Origin: Puccinia triticina | Taxonomy: Eukaryota; Basidiomycota; Pucciniomycetes; Pucciniales; Pucciniaceae | NCBI RefSeq assembly: GCF_026914185.1 | Contig: NC_070568.1 | Location: forward strand, 3,430,001-3,494,000 | Direction: 5' to 3' | DNA length: 64,000 nucleotides | Shown: in pieces, positions 41,337 to 53,269 of the stretch | Layout: each line of letters starts with the position of its first letter | Position numbering within the stretch: the stretch's first letter is position 1 | Made by a program: the position numbers and the translations under genes | Notes under the pieces: model-generated | Told to the model about the DNA's origin: nothing | The model's input: the letters and a program-made list of their open reading frames with translations, nothing else | Databases searched by the model: none

Positions 41337-41841
41337 TATAATATAAATGACATTTAATATAAACCGCACCCGGTACTTGCTGATTCATGGACTCTGGGAC
41401 AATCTCCTGTCCCCATCTGCTCCACCTAACAACAAACCTACAAGGGTTCTTCCACCCAAATAATGCAGGTCAAACATACACAAGCTTCTCAGAGCTTTGA
41501 CTATACATAGTCAAAAAATCCAACAAACTTGCCATCCTCACTTAAGATGTGCAACAATCCCTGTATAAGGCTTAATAACATATACCAATAACTCTCTGTG
41601 AGGATATTTCCCTTCATTGGACAATAAGGATATCCTCCAGAAATGGGCCTCTTGTCCTAGATGACAAGCAAACCATATAGCCCACCACTGTCTTAGACAG
41701 TTAAAAACACATATCCGCCTGTCCCTGATTTAGTTCTGGTTACTATTCCTGCTCCTGAATGTAATAGGATGATAACCTATGTAACTAAAAACAATCACCC
41801 ACAGGAACTCCACCTGCCAAAAATGGATACAACCAACCAGC

Positions 41842-43911
41842 ATGAATACACACCAGAACCAAACACAGAACAGCCGGATGGTACTCTCTAGTGATTACAC
41901 GGGGAAGTACTATGCCCTAAAAGGAGGGACGTTCGCCAGTCCTGAGTGGATGGACGCCTTGGGAGCTCCTGGGTTTCCTTTCAGGTTGGTATCTCACAAT
42001 ACCAGGACAGAACGGTCCGCTATTACGTGTACCCAGTCAGATGTATCCTGGTCTACCGGGGAGGGCCAAAACGCCACCCCCAGCCCCTCTGGGGGCACAG
42101 ATATAGGCGCAAACAGCAATGAACACGCCTCAAATCAAGGTTTGAGTTTGAACGCCACTGTTTGCAAACACAATATCACACCACGAGCCAAACAGAGAAC
42201 ATCGTGGGCCCCACCCCACCAACTGTTACCTAAGGAATCCCATACCAGGTTTATCCTTACCAACACAGGTTCTCTTACTTGCACACAGCTACACAGTGCT
42301 CTAAGATATGCACTTCGCCATCACCCCCCTACGCTAACTGGGATAGCAAAAGTCAAATCCATACTCCAACCAAACCGAAGACAGAGATTTGACATATGGG
42401 TTAAAAATAAGGTAGCTGCCGCACTCCAAAAAACTCTCATGCTGGACTTCAAAGGTCGTCAAAAACTCCAAGACTTCCTCTCCACCACGTCTTTAAATTG
42501 GCTACAATGTATCACCACCGGAATGTTACCCCGGTATTGCCTATCACTGTGGAAACCATACAGAGATAGGTCCCTTGGCAAACCTATCACAACTGCACCA
42601 GCACCCGTGCCTGACTTACACCAATTCCTTACCTGGAATATCAATGGAGTAAGCTCAAAATTCCCTGTACTGAAAGATCTCATTGCCAACAACCAAATCT
42701 CAGTAGCAGGCATCCAGGAACACCTGAGAACTATCACTCAGTATTCCCCAGGTCTTAAAGGCTACAACCTCTTTGATAGGCCTAAGGAAGAAGGCTTCAG
42801 AGGACATTGCCTTTATGTTCACACCACTCTTGCCTCCCATGAGGTAAACACTGATGACAAACATATCATCTACGTCAAAGTGTTTGGTCTATCCGGCGCC
42901 AAACCTTGGGACATCCTCTCCGTCTACATGCCCTCAGGTAACCTTAAAAGGAGACACAGACGAGAGATATGGGCCAAAATCTCCACCATACTTCTTCCAC
43001 TCCTACAAGGAAACACAAAACCCCTCATAACCCTCATGGGTGACTTCAATCAAGATGCAGACACTATACGTCGAATATTGAATAGGGGCAGTCTGAAATG
43101 TCTACACCTCACCCTTTGTAACAATCCTAACTCTCAGAGTACGCGGGAAATCAAGAACAAAGGGGGAAGATACCTAGATCACTACATCAACTCCCCAGAA
43201 GCAGCCAGAATTGCCCCCCAAGCAAAGGTGGACAAACTAACTACTTCTGTCAGTGATCACTGGCCCGTCCTCTTACATCACGACCCAATCACAGTCAATC
43301 CCAGGACTAAGGAGTCATGGAACCGTAAGATTATCACCGGACACAGGCTCAATCTTGCACTATCTAAACATTGGGACTGTGTGGTAACAGATGACATTAC
43401 AACCGAAATTGACCTGAATGAGAAAGCAACCGAATGGGTTGAAATACTCAACGCTTCAGGACGGGAGCTAGCCATGCTCCAAGTCCCTCGGGAACAAAAA
43501 AGCCTCAACTTTGACAAAAGTACTAAAGCTAAAATAACCCGTTCCAGAAGAACTCGCCAAGCCCTTAACAAGGCCATACTCACAGGAAATACCCAGCTAA
43601 TGAAAAGACTGGAACTATCACTTGTGAGAAGGGCAGCAGAAGACAAACTGGCGGTGAAAAGATATTCCAAACACATCAAGCTACTAAAAAGTAAAGAGAT
43701 TAACTCTCTTCTACTGGCAAATGAGGGGGCAGATTTTCACAAACTTCTCCAAAAAGCTCAAGGGAAAAACACCTCTCAACAGGATAACTTACCATGCTTC
43801 AATGAAGCCAATGAGCTGGTAACAGATCCAACCGGTATCCTGAACGCAAGAGCCAAGTACTCCAAAACCCTAGCAGCCGACCCTACAGGAATATCTCGGG
43901 ACCCAACATAA
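41842..43911 (+). pseudogene. LINE B ORF2, N-terminal part: extension and endonuclease
   Basis: 689 codons from the ATG to a TAA at 43909 (A has AAA there). The N-terminal extension is conserved from LTNTGSLTCTQLHSALRYAL onward. Endonuclease motifs: LTWNINGVSSKF, AGIQEHLR, LMGDFNQD, LDHYINS, VSDHWPVL. The frame continues beyond the stop into the reverse transcriptase. Confidence 0.85.
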
Positions 43912-45377
43912 TGGGAACATATCCTTCCATCTACTAAGGTGCACACTGACCTGCACATCAGTCGGGCAACTGTACTCCCAGATGATCCCGAACTGGATGA
44001 CTTTCCACACAAACCAGAACACCCACTGGATGTAGACGCATTTATCATGGCCATCAGACAGATAAAAAGGAATGCCGCACCTGGAAAAAGTGGGGTACTA
44101 GCTATGCATCTCAAGAAATTCCTAGAAATTGAATGTCAATTACAAATCAGCAAGGATTGGAAAAATTGCCCTACAAATACGTTTGGCAAAAACAAATACC
44201 CAAAAGCACTGGACTACTCTACCACTGCTATTGACAGATGGTCTCTACCATCTGCGCTTATCACACCACCCTTAAAACATCTCCTCAATATCATGAGGGG
44301 CTGTTTGCGGCTAAAAACCCAACCAGCCATATGGAATGAGGAAATCCTAATCACTCTTCCTAAACCCAATCAAGATCCTCGCTACTTGAAAAACACAAGA
44401 GGTATCACACTCTCTTGCACCAAGGGAAACTTCTCCTAACTATCCTGGCAAGGGAGATATCCAACAAACTTGAGCAGCAAGGCTTCTTCACTAAAGCTCA
44501 AGCTGGGTTTCACCAGGGCCAAGAAGCCATAGCACATGTTTTCAGTTTAAACGAAATAATTCGACGGAGACAAAATGCTTCAACTGACACATATGTCCTA
44601 TACATCGACTTCAAAAAAGCATTTGACCGAGTTCCTCATGAAGGACTATGGGCCAAACTTCTGCACACTGGAATACATCCCGATTTGGTTACTATCATTA
44701 AAAAGGGATATGACAACTCATCCATACAGTGCAGAATGGGAGACAAACTCTCTGAACCATTCACCCGACAGATTGGGACACGCCAAGGGTGCCCTCTCTC
44801 TCCACTTCTGTTCATCATCTTTGTCAATGACATCCTGGAACAGGTAACAGCGGGTGTCTCAGTACCTGGACTAGCTTGCCCAACTAAAGGCCTCCTTTTT
44901 GCAGATGACACATTAATATTTGCAGACACAAAACAGGAAATTGAAACAGTCTGCAAAAAACTAGACACATACTGCAAAGACTGGCACTTTGCGCTAGGCC
45001 ATGACAAATGTGGAGTCGTAGAGTACAAATGGGATGCCAATGCCCCTACGACTACCCACAGATACACCCTGAAAGACGGTAACATTAACACTGTACGGAC
45101 CTATAAATACCTAGGATGCATGACCCCCATGCAACTTGTCCCGGGAGAACCATACTCCATTGAGCTGGAGCATGCTAAAACCCTAGCAGGGAAAGCTGAG
45201 AAAGCCATGAGAATGTCCCTTCCTCTACTATATGATAAGGACCTCCATATCCTAAGCAAAGCCAGGATTGTCCAGACCTACATTATGGCCACTGGAGCTT
45301 ATGGTGCGGAATGGATAGGCATGTGCCAAAAACGTACTAGGACTGTACAATCAGTCCAAGAAAAGCGGGTAAACTGA
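43912..45377 (+). pseudogene. LINE B ORF2, reverse transcriptase part, frameshifted
   Basis: The frame after the TAA runs to 44439, where one missing base (near 44430) shifts it. The next frame (44415-45377) carries YIDFKKAFDRVPH, GTRQGCPLSPLLFIIFVNDI and the intact catalytic FADDTLIF (about 44899-44922). A second lost base near 45360 ends it. Confidence 0.85.
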
Positions 45378-46675
45378 GCTTTGGTCTGAATGAAGACAGC
45401 AAAAACCTCAACACCCTACTTATCAGTCTGGAGATGGGTATCACACCACTCTCCATACACTGTACCTTACAACAAATCCGTCTTTGGAACAAAGGACCAC
45501 ACCTTGGGATCATCCTCAAAGACCTGATTACACACCCTCACAAAGGAGGAAAAGGCGGCTCATGGACAAGCAATACGCTAACTGGAATGAAAAAACTGGA
45601 AAACCAGGAACAGGAATTAGATAATCCAACTGACAGGAAACAAGCTCATTCTCTCCTATGGATAACCAACTCCCGCAAACTCCAAAACTCTCTTCACCCC
45701 AGATCCCCGGCTCCACTGGGTCTGAATGAACGGGTCCTCCCTAAACAATGGGAGCAACACAAACAACTAAACTCCTTCCATATCATACTATTGGAAAAGG
45801 AAATCAGCAGGGAATCTAAAAGATGCCTTCCAGTGGCATGATACAACAAGTACAAATTTGGACGCTCGGCTAACTTTGTCAACACCTCCCTTATTATTCC
45901 AAATCTCACTAGAGGTACAACATTCTTATGCTTACTGCGTATGAATGGACTTCCCACTCTTCAAAAACGTATAACAGCACTAAATGCGCAACACATTCCC
46001 CACCAACTGCAGACAAACGAGTGCCCGCTCTGCAAGGGGAACATTTTGGACTCAGGAACAGAGGAATGGAGCCACATCCTCATCACCTATCCAAAACTTG
46101 ACCAACTGCGCTCTGACACCATTGGAGGAACTATACTGTTCCTCATAGACCAAATGTGGGATGCCTTTGGAACAATGTCAGACGAACACATATTCTCCCT
46201 CCTCTTAGGTGGTCTCTTGAGCGACCACCACACTTCCCTCCCCACTAATGCGGACGCAGAGGAGACCAACCATGGTAACGAGAATCTTACAAATTGGGTG
46301 AACGGGTATGGTCACATCCCCCACCTCTACCCCAAACTATTTGGGGAACATGGATATGTACCGGTTGCTAGATTCCTGCAAGCAGCCGTGCCTACATTCA
46401 AATCCTCCCTTTATGAGGAGGGAGACCTCCTCACTGATAATGTTGACACTGAAGCCAATGACACAATTGACATGACCGAAAGCATGATAGCAGAACACAA
46501 CATGACTGTAAGCATGATGGCAGAACGCAGAGGTACACATATTAGCATGGGGATTTACAACAGAGGGAATGTTCAAACTAAGGTAGGAGGTGATGCTCTT
46601 ACCAACAGTGGGAACCAACACACGGCCAAGCCTAACGGTATGCCAGAACCCCACCCTTCTAGGGACTTGGGGTGA
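45378..46675 (+). pseudogene. LINE B ORF2, C-terminal zinc-motif domain
   Basis: One frame from about 45380 to 46675, broken by TGA at 45839, where A has CGA (WRYDHYE; B reads A-stop-YNKY). The zinc motif CPLCKGNILDSGTEEWSHIL is followed by Tyr where Cys is expected. NLTNWVNGYGHIPHLYPKLF is identical to A. Confidence 0.8.
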
Positions 46676-46939
46676 CGGATGGAGGCTGGGGGGTTATTTC
46701 CGGGTAAGAATCCCGTGTGGTGAGCATATCTTGTTTCCAGGAACTTGATAATGATGGGATAGCTATTTTCAAACATATCTCAGGCAGTTTTAGTCAATCA
46801 GACTTTTTCCTGTCACTCACTTTTGGACATCCACCTGTGCTCTGGGGGTGGACTGGCAAATTTTTCCTCCTACAAATTGTGACTTACTTCACTGCCTTGC
46901 AGAGAGGTTGAACAACAATCCATACAAAAAAAAAAAAAA
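46676..46939 (+). other. LINE B 3' UTR and poly(A) tail
   Basis: Similar to the A and C 3' UTRs (GGGGGTTATTTCCGGGTAAG, CACTTTTGGACATCCACC, TTTCCTCCTACAAATT). It ends in 14 A (46926-46939) directly joined to LINE C. Confidence 0.8.
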
Positions 46940-49900
46940 GGCAGCTAATGTCACATCATGTAAGGGTAGATTAAGCGCCAAAAACTAGCTGATAAAATCA
47001 GTTGGAGCATAGCAAAGCTATGATGGCCAGCAGCTATTATCTGCCAGAGGTATTAGACCCACAGGCCCCCATACCTGATGGTTCACACAAAGTCATAAAG
47101 GCACGGATTTCCTCATTTGGGCAAAACAAGGTATCATCCACATAAGTGGAGGTAATACCCACATAAGTGGAATAATACCCCCTGTTCCCATGAAGAAGAG
47201 AACCACAATAATCAATGTTCAAAAATTGTTCTACCTCTCCGTGGTATCCCTAGATAGTTTACTAACAAACCACTAGTAAATGAACTAAACGAACAATAGC
47301 AAAGACATAACAGTGTTGGAAGATCAAAAACCTCCACACGAGTGTGACCTGTATATCTGCTACCCCAAGCACCAGCAAAGGCACACAATGTCTATAAACA
47401 GAAATATTTCTTTCTGCAAATCCTGACCACCTGCACTTACAACGGGAAGGTTAGTTGATTAAACATTTTAACTAAGAGGAATAAAAAAGGACCCTGGATG
47501 AAAGTCACACAAGAAACAACAAACATATCAAAGTGAATGAACCTCACTCCCTCATACTAATACACTTCTTAATTCTCTCACTCTCCATACTTACATGTAT
47601 ATATACTACATATCCCTCTCCTTTTTCTTTATTATGTTTTCTTTACATTTTATTCTCTCTTTTTACACTACACCTCCACAAAGAATATCCACCCCATATG
47701 GATTCCTTGTCCATGTAGTCCTCCTATTATAACCCCCATTATATAGCAGGAAAAATAAATTACATTTACAACTCTGTACACTCTCTACCTTGTTTTATAC
47801 AACTACTCCTCACTGAAAATGTATTCTCTATCTCCTAAACCAGTACAACTGATCCATTAATGCAGTATAATGATCCACAAAGTTGTACATATCTCCTTTA
47901 TCTGAAATTGCAATGCAAAAAGTAAAACATTCTCTTAAGCAACACATCAAGATAAACCGGGCGATTGAGCAACTCTCCCAAATTGGAAACAGATGAATCC
48001 TTAACTCTCCTACCGCTGGGAAGGTATCATGAGTACCGGACGCTGGGCCCCCATACCCCAACCTCCAATATGTCAATAAGTACTTCCATGATATAGACAT
48101 AAAAATCCCTTTCTCCTATCATCTACACCCAGAGTATACTCTCCATCCCACCAATATATGTAAGCAGAAACATACAAAGTGTTAATAGAGTTTGTACACC
48201 CTTTGTACAATCTACAAACCTAGAATATACTCTCTCATGCCACTCACACCCTATCCAGACTGTATACCAAGTATGAGGTATCTGGTTTAGCCTGGTAACT
48301 TAGGAATGAAGTGAACATAGGTTAAAAACACCAATGTTTCCCAATGAGACCGCCTCACCGGCACTTGAGATTGTGACAAAACCCTCATCTAACATAGATA
48401 TACTACATGTGTACGTATAATCCCAAAAAAAAAACCTGATAGTAGAAAAACATAAGAAAAGTCCTGATACCTAACTGCCATCCCACAGTTAATCTCACAG
48501 ACTCTATACCACCCACAACTGCACGATCATGTGGGAAATTCACATGCCAAAATTTTGTACACATCTGACCATGTAAGACTGGCAGAATCACACATCACCA
48601 GGACTCAACTAGATACTGAGAAATACTGACCCTGAGGAGCAGTAAACTCCTGGTGAATGAGAAAAGCTCAAAAACCTTTCTCATCCAAAAAGAAATTTTC
48701 TTTTTAATACAACCAAAATTCTATCTGCCAGAATCAAGGACCTAAGGACCCCTATGTACATCCCCATGCACATCTTCAACTTCTCCTCACAAACTTGTCC
48801 ATAAAAAAGCATTGTTGTTTATGCAGAAACACAACTCTGGGAACTGTTGACAAGAAAAACTGGGTAACATCTCATGATGACCCATACGGCCCAGAAAAGT
48901 CTGATATAACCAGGTACTTAAATATGTACTACCTAAGATACATTCAATCTCTGGCCTAATAAACAATGGTGGTACACAAATAAAAAGTCCGCACACCGGT
49001 AGTAATAAAATGTCAAAAATAACAACAATAGATGTTATTAAACTGACCACTCTGAAGAGATACTGGAGAGAGGAAACCCTGATAATCTGTCTAACGTACA
49101 CGTGATCGGAAACCAGGCGCACGCGCCCTACCTAAACCTCTCAAACGTAGTTGAAAAACCCTACGGACAACGGCAAGAGTACATTGGTCAAATCTCTGTT
49201 GTCAGCGTCAGATTCAGCAGCCACAGGGTATTTACTAACCCAAACGCTGAAGCTACTGAACTAAGAAGCAAGAAACGCCCGATCAACTAATTGAACATTC
49301 CAAAACTGAACGCTTAATACGTTCACCACCCCTTGCCACGCAATGGACAAGGAGATCAGGTCATATATACCAACCAGGTATCACAGAAACAATACCTCTG
49401 GCAAGAATCCTCAAACCCCCAAGAGGGGTGGGGAAACTTTCGGATGGTTCTGAGAACACCAACCAAATGACCGATCGAGGAGATCATACAAATCACACTC
49501 ACAATCCAACAGGATAGCGCCCTTGTTCATACGACCAACTAGGCTAAGAGGAAAGCCCCGGTAGTAAACAAAGGGAAAGTGAGAATCTCATTATCCAGCA
49601 CATCAATCAACTGATGATAGATAACATAACGATTGGTGGTAAAACTACCGATTGAGGGAACAAATAACGTACACCAAACTCACGCATATGACCTGTGAGG
49701 GACTCATCACCCGTTCCCATGCTTGACAGAGCTTCCTTGCGTATCCTGCCTAGAAAGGTGAATAGCGGCAGGACATGCAACAGTGAGATCAGTACATGTT
49801 TGCTAAACAGCGACTTAACTGAAGTAGAAATCAAACTAACAACTCGCTAGTGTGACCCTTCGAGGGATCACAAAGACCAATCGAAACTACTTGATCGTAC

Positions 49901-50421
49901 ACAGTTAATTTCTACATTGAAAGTCCATCCAACCGGATCAGACGTTAGTGCTGCACATCCAAGAACATACGATGAACAAATTCATATGCAAACTCACACA
50001 GAGACCAAGCCACAGCTTGTCTTGAGAAAGCCGCAGACCCAAATTATAAAGGGAATCGACTGATCTGACCTGAACACCCAGACACCTCAGATCGCTACCA
50101 CAGCCGCTTCCCAAAAGTCTAAAAATCAACCTACCTTGAGTCACATCAAGACCAGAACGTTTTACTATCTCTGCGCACCGGTAACGTTACAAAAGTCAAA
50201 GCACCATCGTTAGTTCACTACCCCCCAAAAGTGATACAACAAGCTGCTTACGCGGTTTTCATGCTCTCCTACCCATAGGAAGCCCCGCGACATTGCCTTG
50301 TTTGTCACACCCTCGTCGACTAACAACAAGTAAAGAAAACATATCAGTAAGCCAATTCTACAATGAGGCTAACTTGATTAACTTTTAAGCTTACCAAAGT
50401 ACCACCCCCATATACTACAGA
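46940..50421 (+). other. Long 5' region of LINE C
   Basis: About 3.5 kb. The first 690 bases are absent from A. It contains CTACCTCTCCGTGGTATCCC (47230-47249), shared with B. From 47633 it is colinear with A. A minus-strand frame at 47828-48100 corresponds to the one at 18327-18602 in A. Confidence 0.6.
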
Positions 50422-51689
50422 ATGGCCCCCCTTGCCCCTGTCAGTACCAAGACCCCCTCTTCTAAGAGAAAGGCGGCCAAAATCGAGCAAGCCGCTGGAG
50501 CCCTGTCCCCCACAGCAACCCATGTGGCGGAAAACTCAGGGGCGGAAGAGAACGCTGGCAATACCGCGGTGGAGTCGACCGGCGAGGAAGATAACAATGA
50601 AGAGGGGGAGGAGGATGATGCGGATACCATCACCGCCCGTCCTGCCAAAAGGATCATGTCCCACATCATCAGGGACGAAGACTCCAACATGAGGGAGAAA
50701 TCTCCGCCCCAGCAGGAGAAAGAAGACGTCAGGCCCGACGTCAGTCACCTCCAGGAGCCGACCGACTTGTGGTCAAAAGCAAGAGCAGCGCTCTGGCAAA
50801 AGACCCCGCTCCAGATTTGATTCTGGTCATTTTGGGACGGTTTTGGCAACAATCCCCAAGATGAGGTCGAGTCGCAAAAAGAACAGAACATATTCATCTT
50901 CTGTGTCAGAGCGCTCGCCAAAGGTTGCACCGTTGTAGCCGAGCCAGATACTTCCCTCCACTCAGCCCTAGCCTCCCTGGCACTCAACCCGGTGGCGGTT
51001 AACCGCCAAAAAAAACCACGTCGATTGGCCAAACAAATACCTTATCCATCTGACCCCTGGCAACGCGAAAAAGCTACCAGGAAGGAATAGTCAGACAAAG
51101 GGAGTTTTCTACGGTACTAACACCAGGAAAAAAAAATAGTCACTTGATGGCAAGTGACATGATGCAGCTTTAGTTTCTGCTCCAGAGCTACTCCAGCGCT
51201 GCTCCAAGTCTGCTCCACCAGCACTTGTAGAGCTTGCAGGACTGCACCAGAGCACTCAATGTGGCACAGTCAGCTGATCCAAATTTTTTCCCAGGAACAG
51301 CTGATGCTCATCATAAGCTGAGCAGTAGGCATTGACTGAGCCTGGGCCAAAGCTGAGCATTGGCTGAGCCTGGGCCACAGCTGAGCATTGGATATTCCAA
51401 GCCTGAAACAAATCCAAGTGTCAGCTGGACCAAGAATATTCCAAATCTGAGCATCAGCTTAGCCAACAATGGTCCAAAGCTGAGCATCTTCTTGGGAAAG
51501 GCTTGTGCAGAGCTTGAATCAGCTGGGACAATACTGTTTCAAAGATTAACACCAGCTGGGCCAAAATATCTCAAAAGCTGAGCATCAGCTGAGCCAATGC
51601 TGGTACAAAGCTGAGCATTGGCTGAGCCAAGGCTGTTCCAAAGCTGAGTATCAGATTTTTTGAGACTATTCAAAAGATTAATATCACCT

Positions 51690-51975
51690 GAGCCAAGGCT
51701 GTTCCCCAGCTGAGCATCTGCTGAGCCAAGGCTGGTCCACAGCTGAGCATCAGCAGAGCCAAGGCTGGTCCACAGCTGAGCATCAGCTGAGCCAAGGCTG
51801 GTCCACAGCTGAGCATTGTCTTAGCCAAGGTTGGTCCACAGCTGAGCATCAGCTGAGCCAAGGCTGGTCCACAGCTGAGCATCAGCTGAGCCCAGGCTGG
51901 TCCACAGCTGAGCATTGTCTTAGCCAAGGTTGGTCCACAGCTGAGCATCAGCTGAGCCAAGGCTGGTCCACAGAT
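51690..51975 (+). repeat. 33-bp minisatellite inside the CACCAGG element
   Basis: Unit GGTCCACAGCTGAGCATCAG plus CTGAGCCAAGGCT. A variant unit with CATTGTCTTAGCCAAGGTTG recurs 99 bp apart (about 51814 and 51913), so groups of three units were duplicated. Looser copies extend to about 51290 and 52260. Confidence 0.88.
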
Positions 51976-52319
51976 GAGCATAAGCTGTTACAGGAGTGGT
52001 CAGACTCAGAATCTGAGCATTGGCTGGGCCAAGATTTATCCAAAGCTGAAAATCAGCTGAGCCAATACTGGTCCAAAGCTGAGCATTGGCTGGGCCAATG
52101 ATAGTCTTAATCTGAGTCTAAGCTGAGCCATGACTGGAATAAAGCTGAAAATAAGCTGGGCCAGGACTGGTTCTGATCTGGGCAACAAAGCTGAGCATGA
52201 GCTGGGCACCAAAGCTGAGCATAAGCTGGGAGCTAAAGCTGAGTATCAGCTGACCAGAAATGGGGATCAGTGGTGCCCAGCAAAAACTGAGGATCTCCTG
52301 TGGAAATTCTTAAACTGGT

Positions 52320-52374
52320 TAGATGGTGGGTAGATGGTGGGTAGATGATGGGTAGATGGTGGGTAGATGGTGGG
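52320..52374 (+). repeat. 11-bp tandem repeat
   Basis: Five units of TAGATGGTGGG, one with a single change, near the right end of the CACCAGG element. Confidence 0.9.
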
Positions 52375-53066
52375 TAGCCCGCTGGAGCTGGCATGATGTC
52401 ACTTTTCATCAAGTGACTATTTTTTTTTCCTGGTGTAAGGGGGCACGCTGTGCTTACCTGTGGAACTTGATGCCAATCAATGTATCAAGGTTGGCACCTC
52501 AAACTACAAGCGCACCTACCAGCTTGTGGGCCAATCAACCTCAATGACTCACCTGAAATCACGGCAGAGAAGTATCCGCTCCGTATCGATCAAGGGATCT
52601 TGGCCAAGCCGAGATGGGTTGACCTAGCTTGCTTGTCTGTCAAACACGGAGGAAAGAGAATTAACGGTAACCTCACCTTCAATGGTGAGCTCTCTTACCT
52701 TGCCACCGAGCTTCCCACAGGAGAGCCAGCCATTCTATTCTGGACGGATCGAGCCAATACGCTAGTTGGCGCCGTTTGCGGTAAACCGGTTGAAATTGAA
52801 GTTCTCCCAGCTTGTTTGATCTGCGGTGATGAAGAGCACAGGGACAAAGAGTGTCTCTACCTCCCCCTCCTCAATGGTCGTCCAATCCACACCAAAACTC
52901 CTGAAAATGATATCATGGAAGTCAGTCCGCCTCGACCGGACCGCAAACCAAAACCGTCAGTTTTCAAACTCACCCAAATGCCGGGTCCAGTCGCGGCCGA
53001 GGCACAAGCCATCCCGGCGGATCCAACCGTGGCAGAGGATCGCATTGGGTAACTGCAACCCGTAAG

Positions 53067-53140
53067 GTACCTTCCACTACCTACGAAGCAATAATCAGTA
53101 CATTGTTTACTAACTTTGTCCTAACCATCCATCTCCACAG
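53067..53140 (+). other. Spliceosomal intron in LINE C ORF1
   Basis: 74 nt, GTACCT donor, ATCTCCACAG acceptor and a perfect TACTAAC branch-point word at about 53108-53114. It is at the same position as in A. Confidence 0.7.
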
Positions 53141-53269
53141 GCGGTAAACCCGCCCCACCCGGCGGTAAGAAAGCGTCGGGCGTCCGAAATGGACATTAAA
53201 ACCCAATTCGCAAGCATATATGTTCACTCACCGGCCGTGCCACAATCAGAGTCGTCCCCCATCGCATGA
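53141..53269 (+). pseudogene. LINE C ORF1 exon 2, uninterrupted
   Basis: Phase-0 frame to TGA at 53267, with MDIKTQFASIYVHSP as in A and matching B. It shows the pre-insertion state of the site where the copia element landed in A (ATG here, ACG in A). Confidence 0.6.

Larger units (their letters stand above)
34855..46939 (+). mobile_element. LINE B, diverged relative, full-length arrangement
   Basis: It starts right after the poly(A) of A with TTGGCAGCTAATGTCACATC and ends in its own poly(A) at 46926-46939. The gene order matches A and C. By eye the ORF2 peptides are about 60-65% identical to A, so this is another subfamily. ORF1 has two TGA stops; ORF2 has a TAA, a TGA and two frameshifts. 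Confidence 0.85.
51121..52435. mobile_element. CACCAGG-ended non-autonomous DNA element, complete
   Basis: 1315 bp with terminal inverted repeats of about 50 bp, starting CACCAGGAAAAAAAAATAGT. The 3-bp duplication is TAA (51118-51120 and 52436-52438); the uninterrupted site is seen in LINE A at about 21572. Each end also holds a small hairpin word, GTCACTTG..CAAGTGAC on the left. The CAC..GTG ends, 3-bp duplication and subterminal repeats resemble the CACTA/CMC superfamily. The interior is minisatellite; there is no transposase. Confidence 0.88.
50422..53066 (+). pseudogene. LINE C ORF1 exon 1, interrupted
   Basis: It starts at the ATG at 50422 with a peptide close to A (acidic EEDNNEEGEEDDADT, then RPAKR). 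TGA at 50818 is shared with A. An extra A in an A-run near 51005 shifts the frame, then the DNA element interrupts at 51121. After it, a 17-base deletion near 52481 and a 13-base deletion near 52949 (against A) change frame again. The CCHC knuckle CLICGDEEHRDKEC is kept (about 52813-52854). Confidence 0.75.

Noticed and set aside
47037..47222. Minus-strand frame with YVDDTLFCPNEEIR, resembling a copia reverse transcriptase motif
   Set aside because: Only about 15 residues fit. The frame around it has duplicated ACATAAGTGG words and no other RT motif, so chance or a tiny relic cannot be told apart.
51670..51981. Minus-strand frame of 103 codons (LSCGPALAQ repeats)
   Set aside because: Translation of the 33-bp minisatellite.
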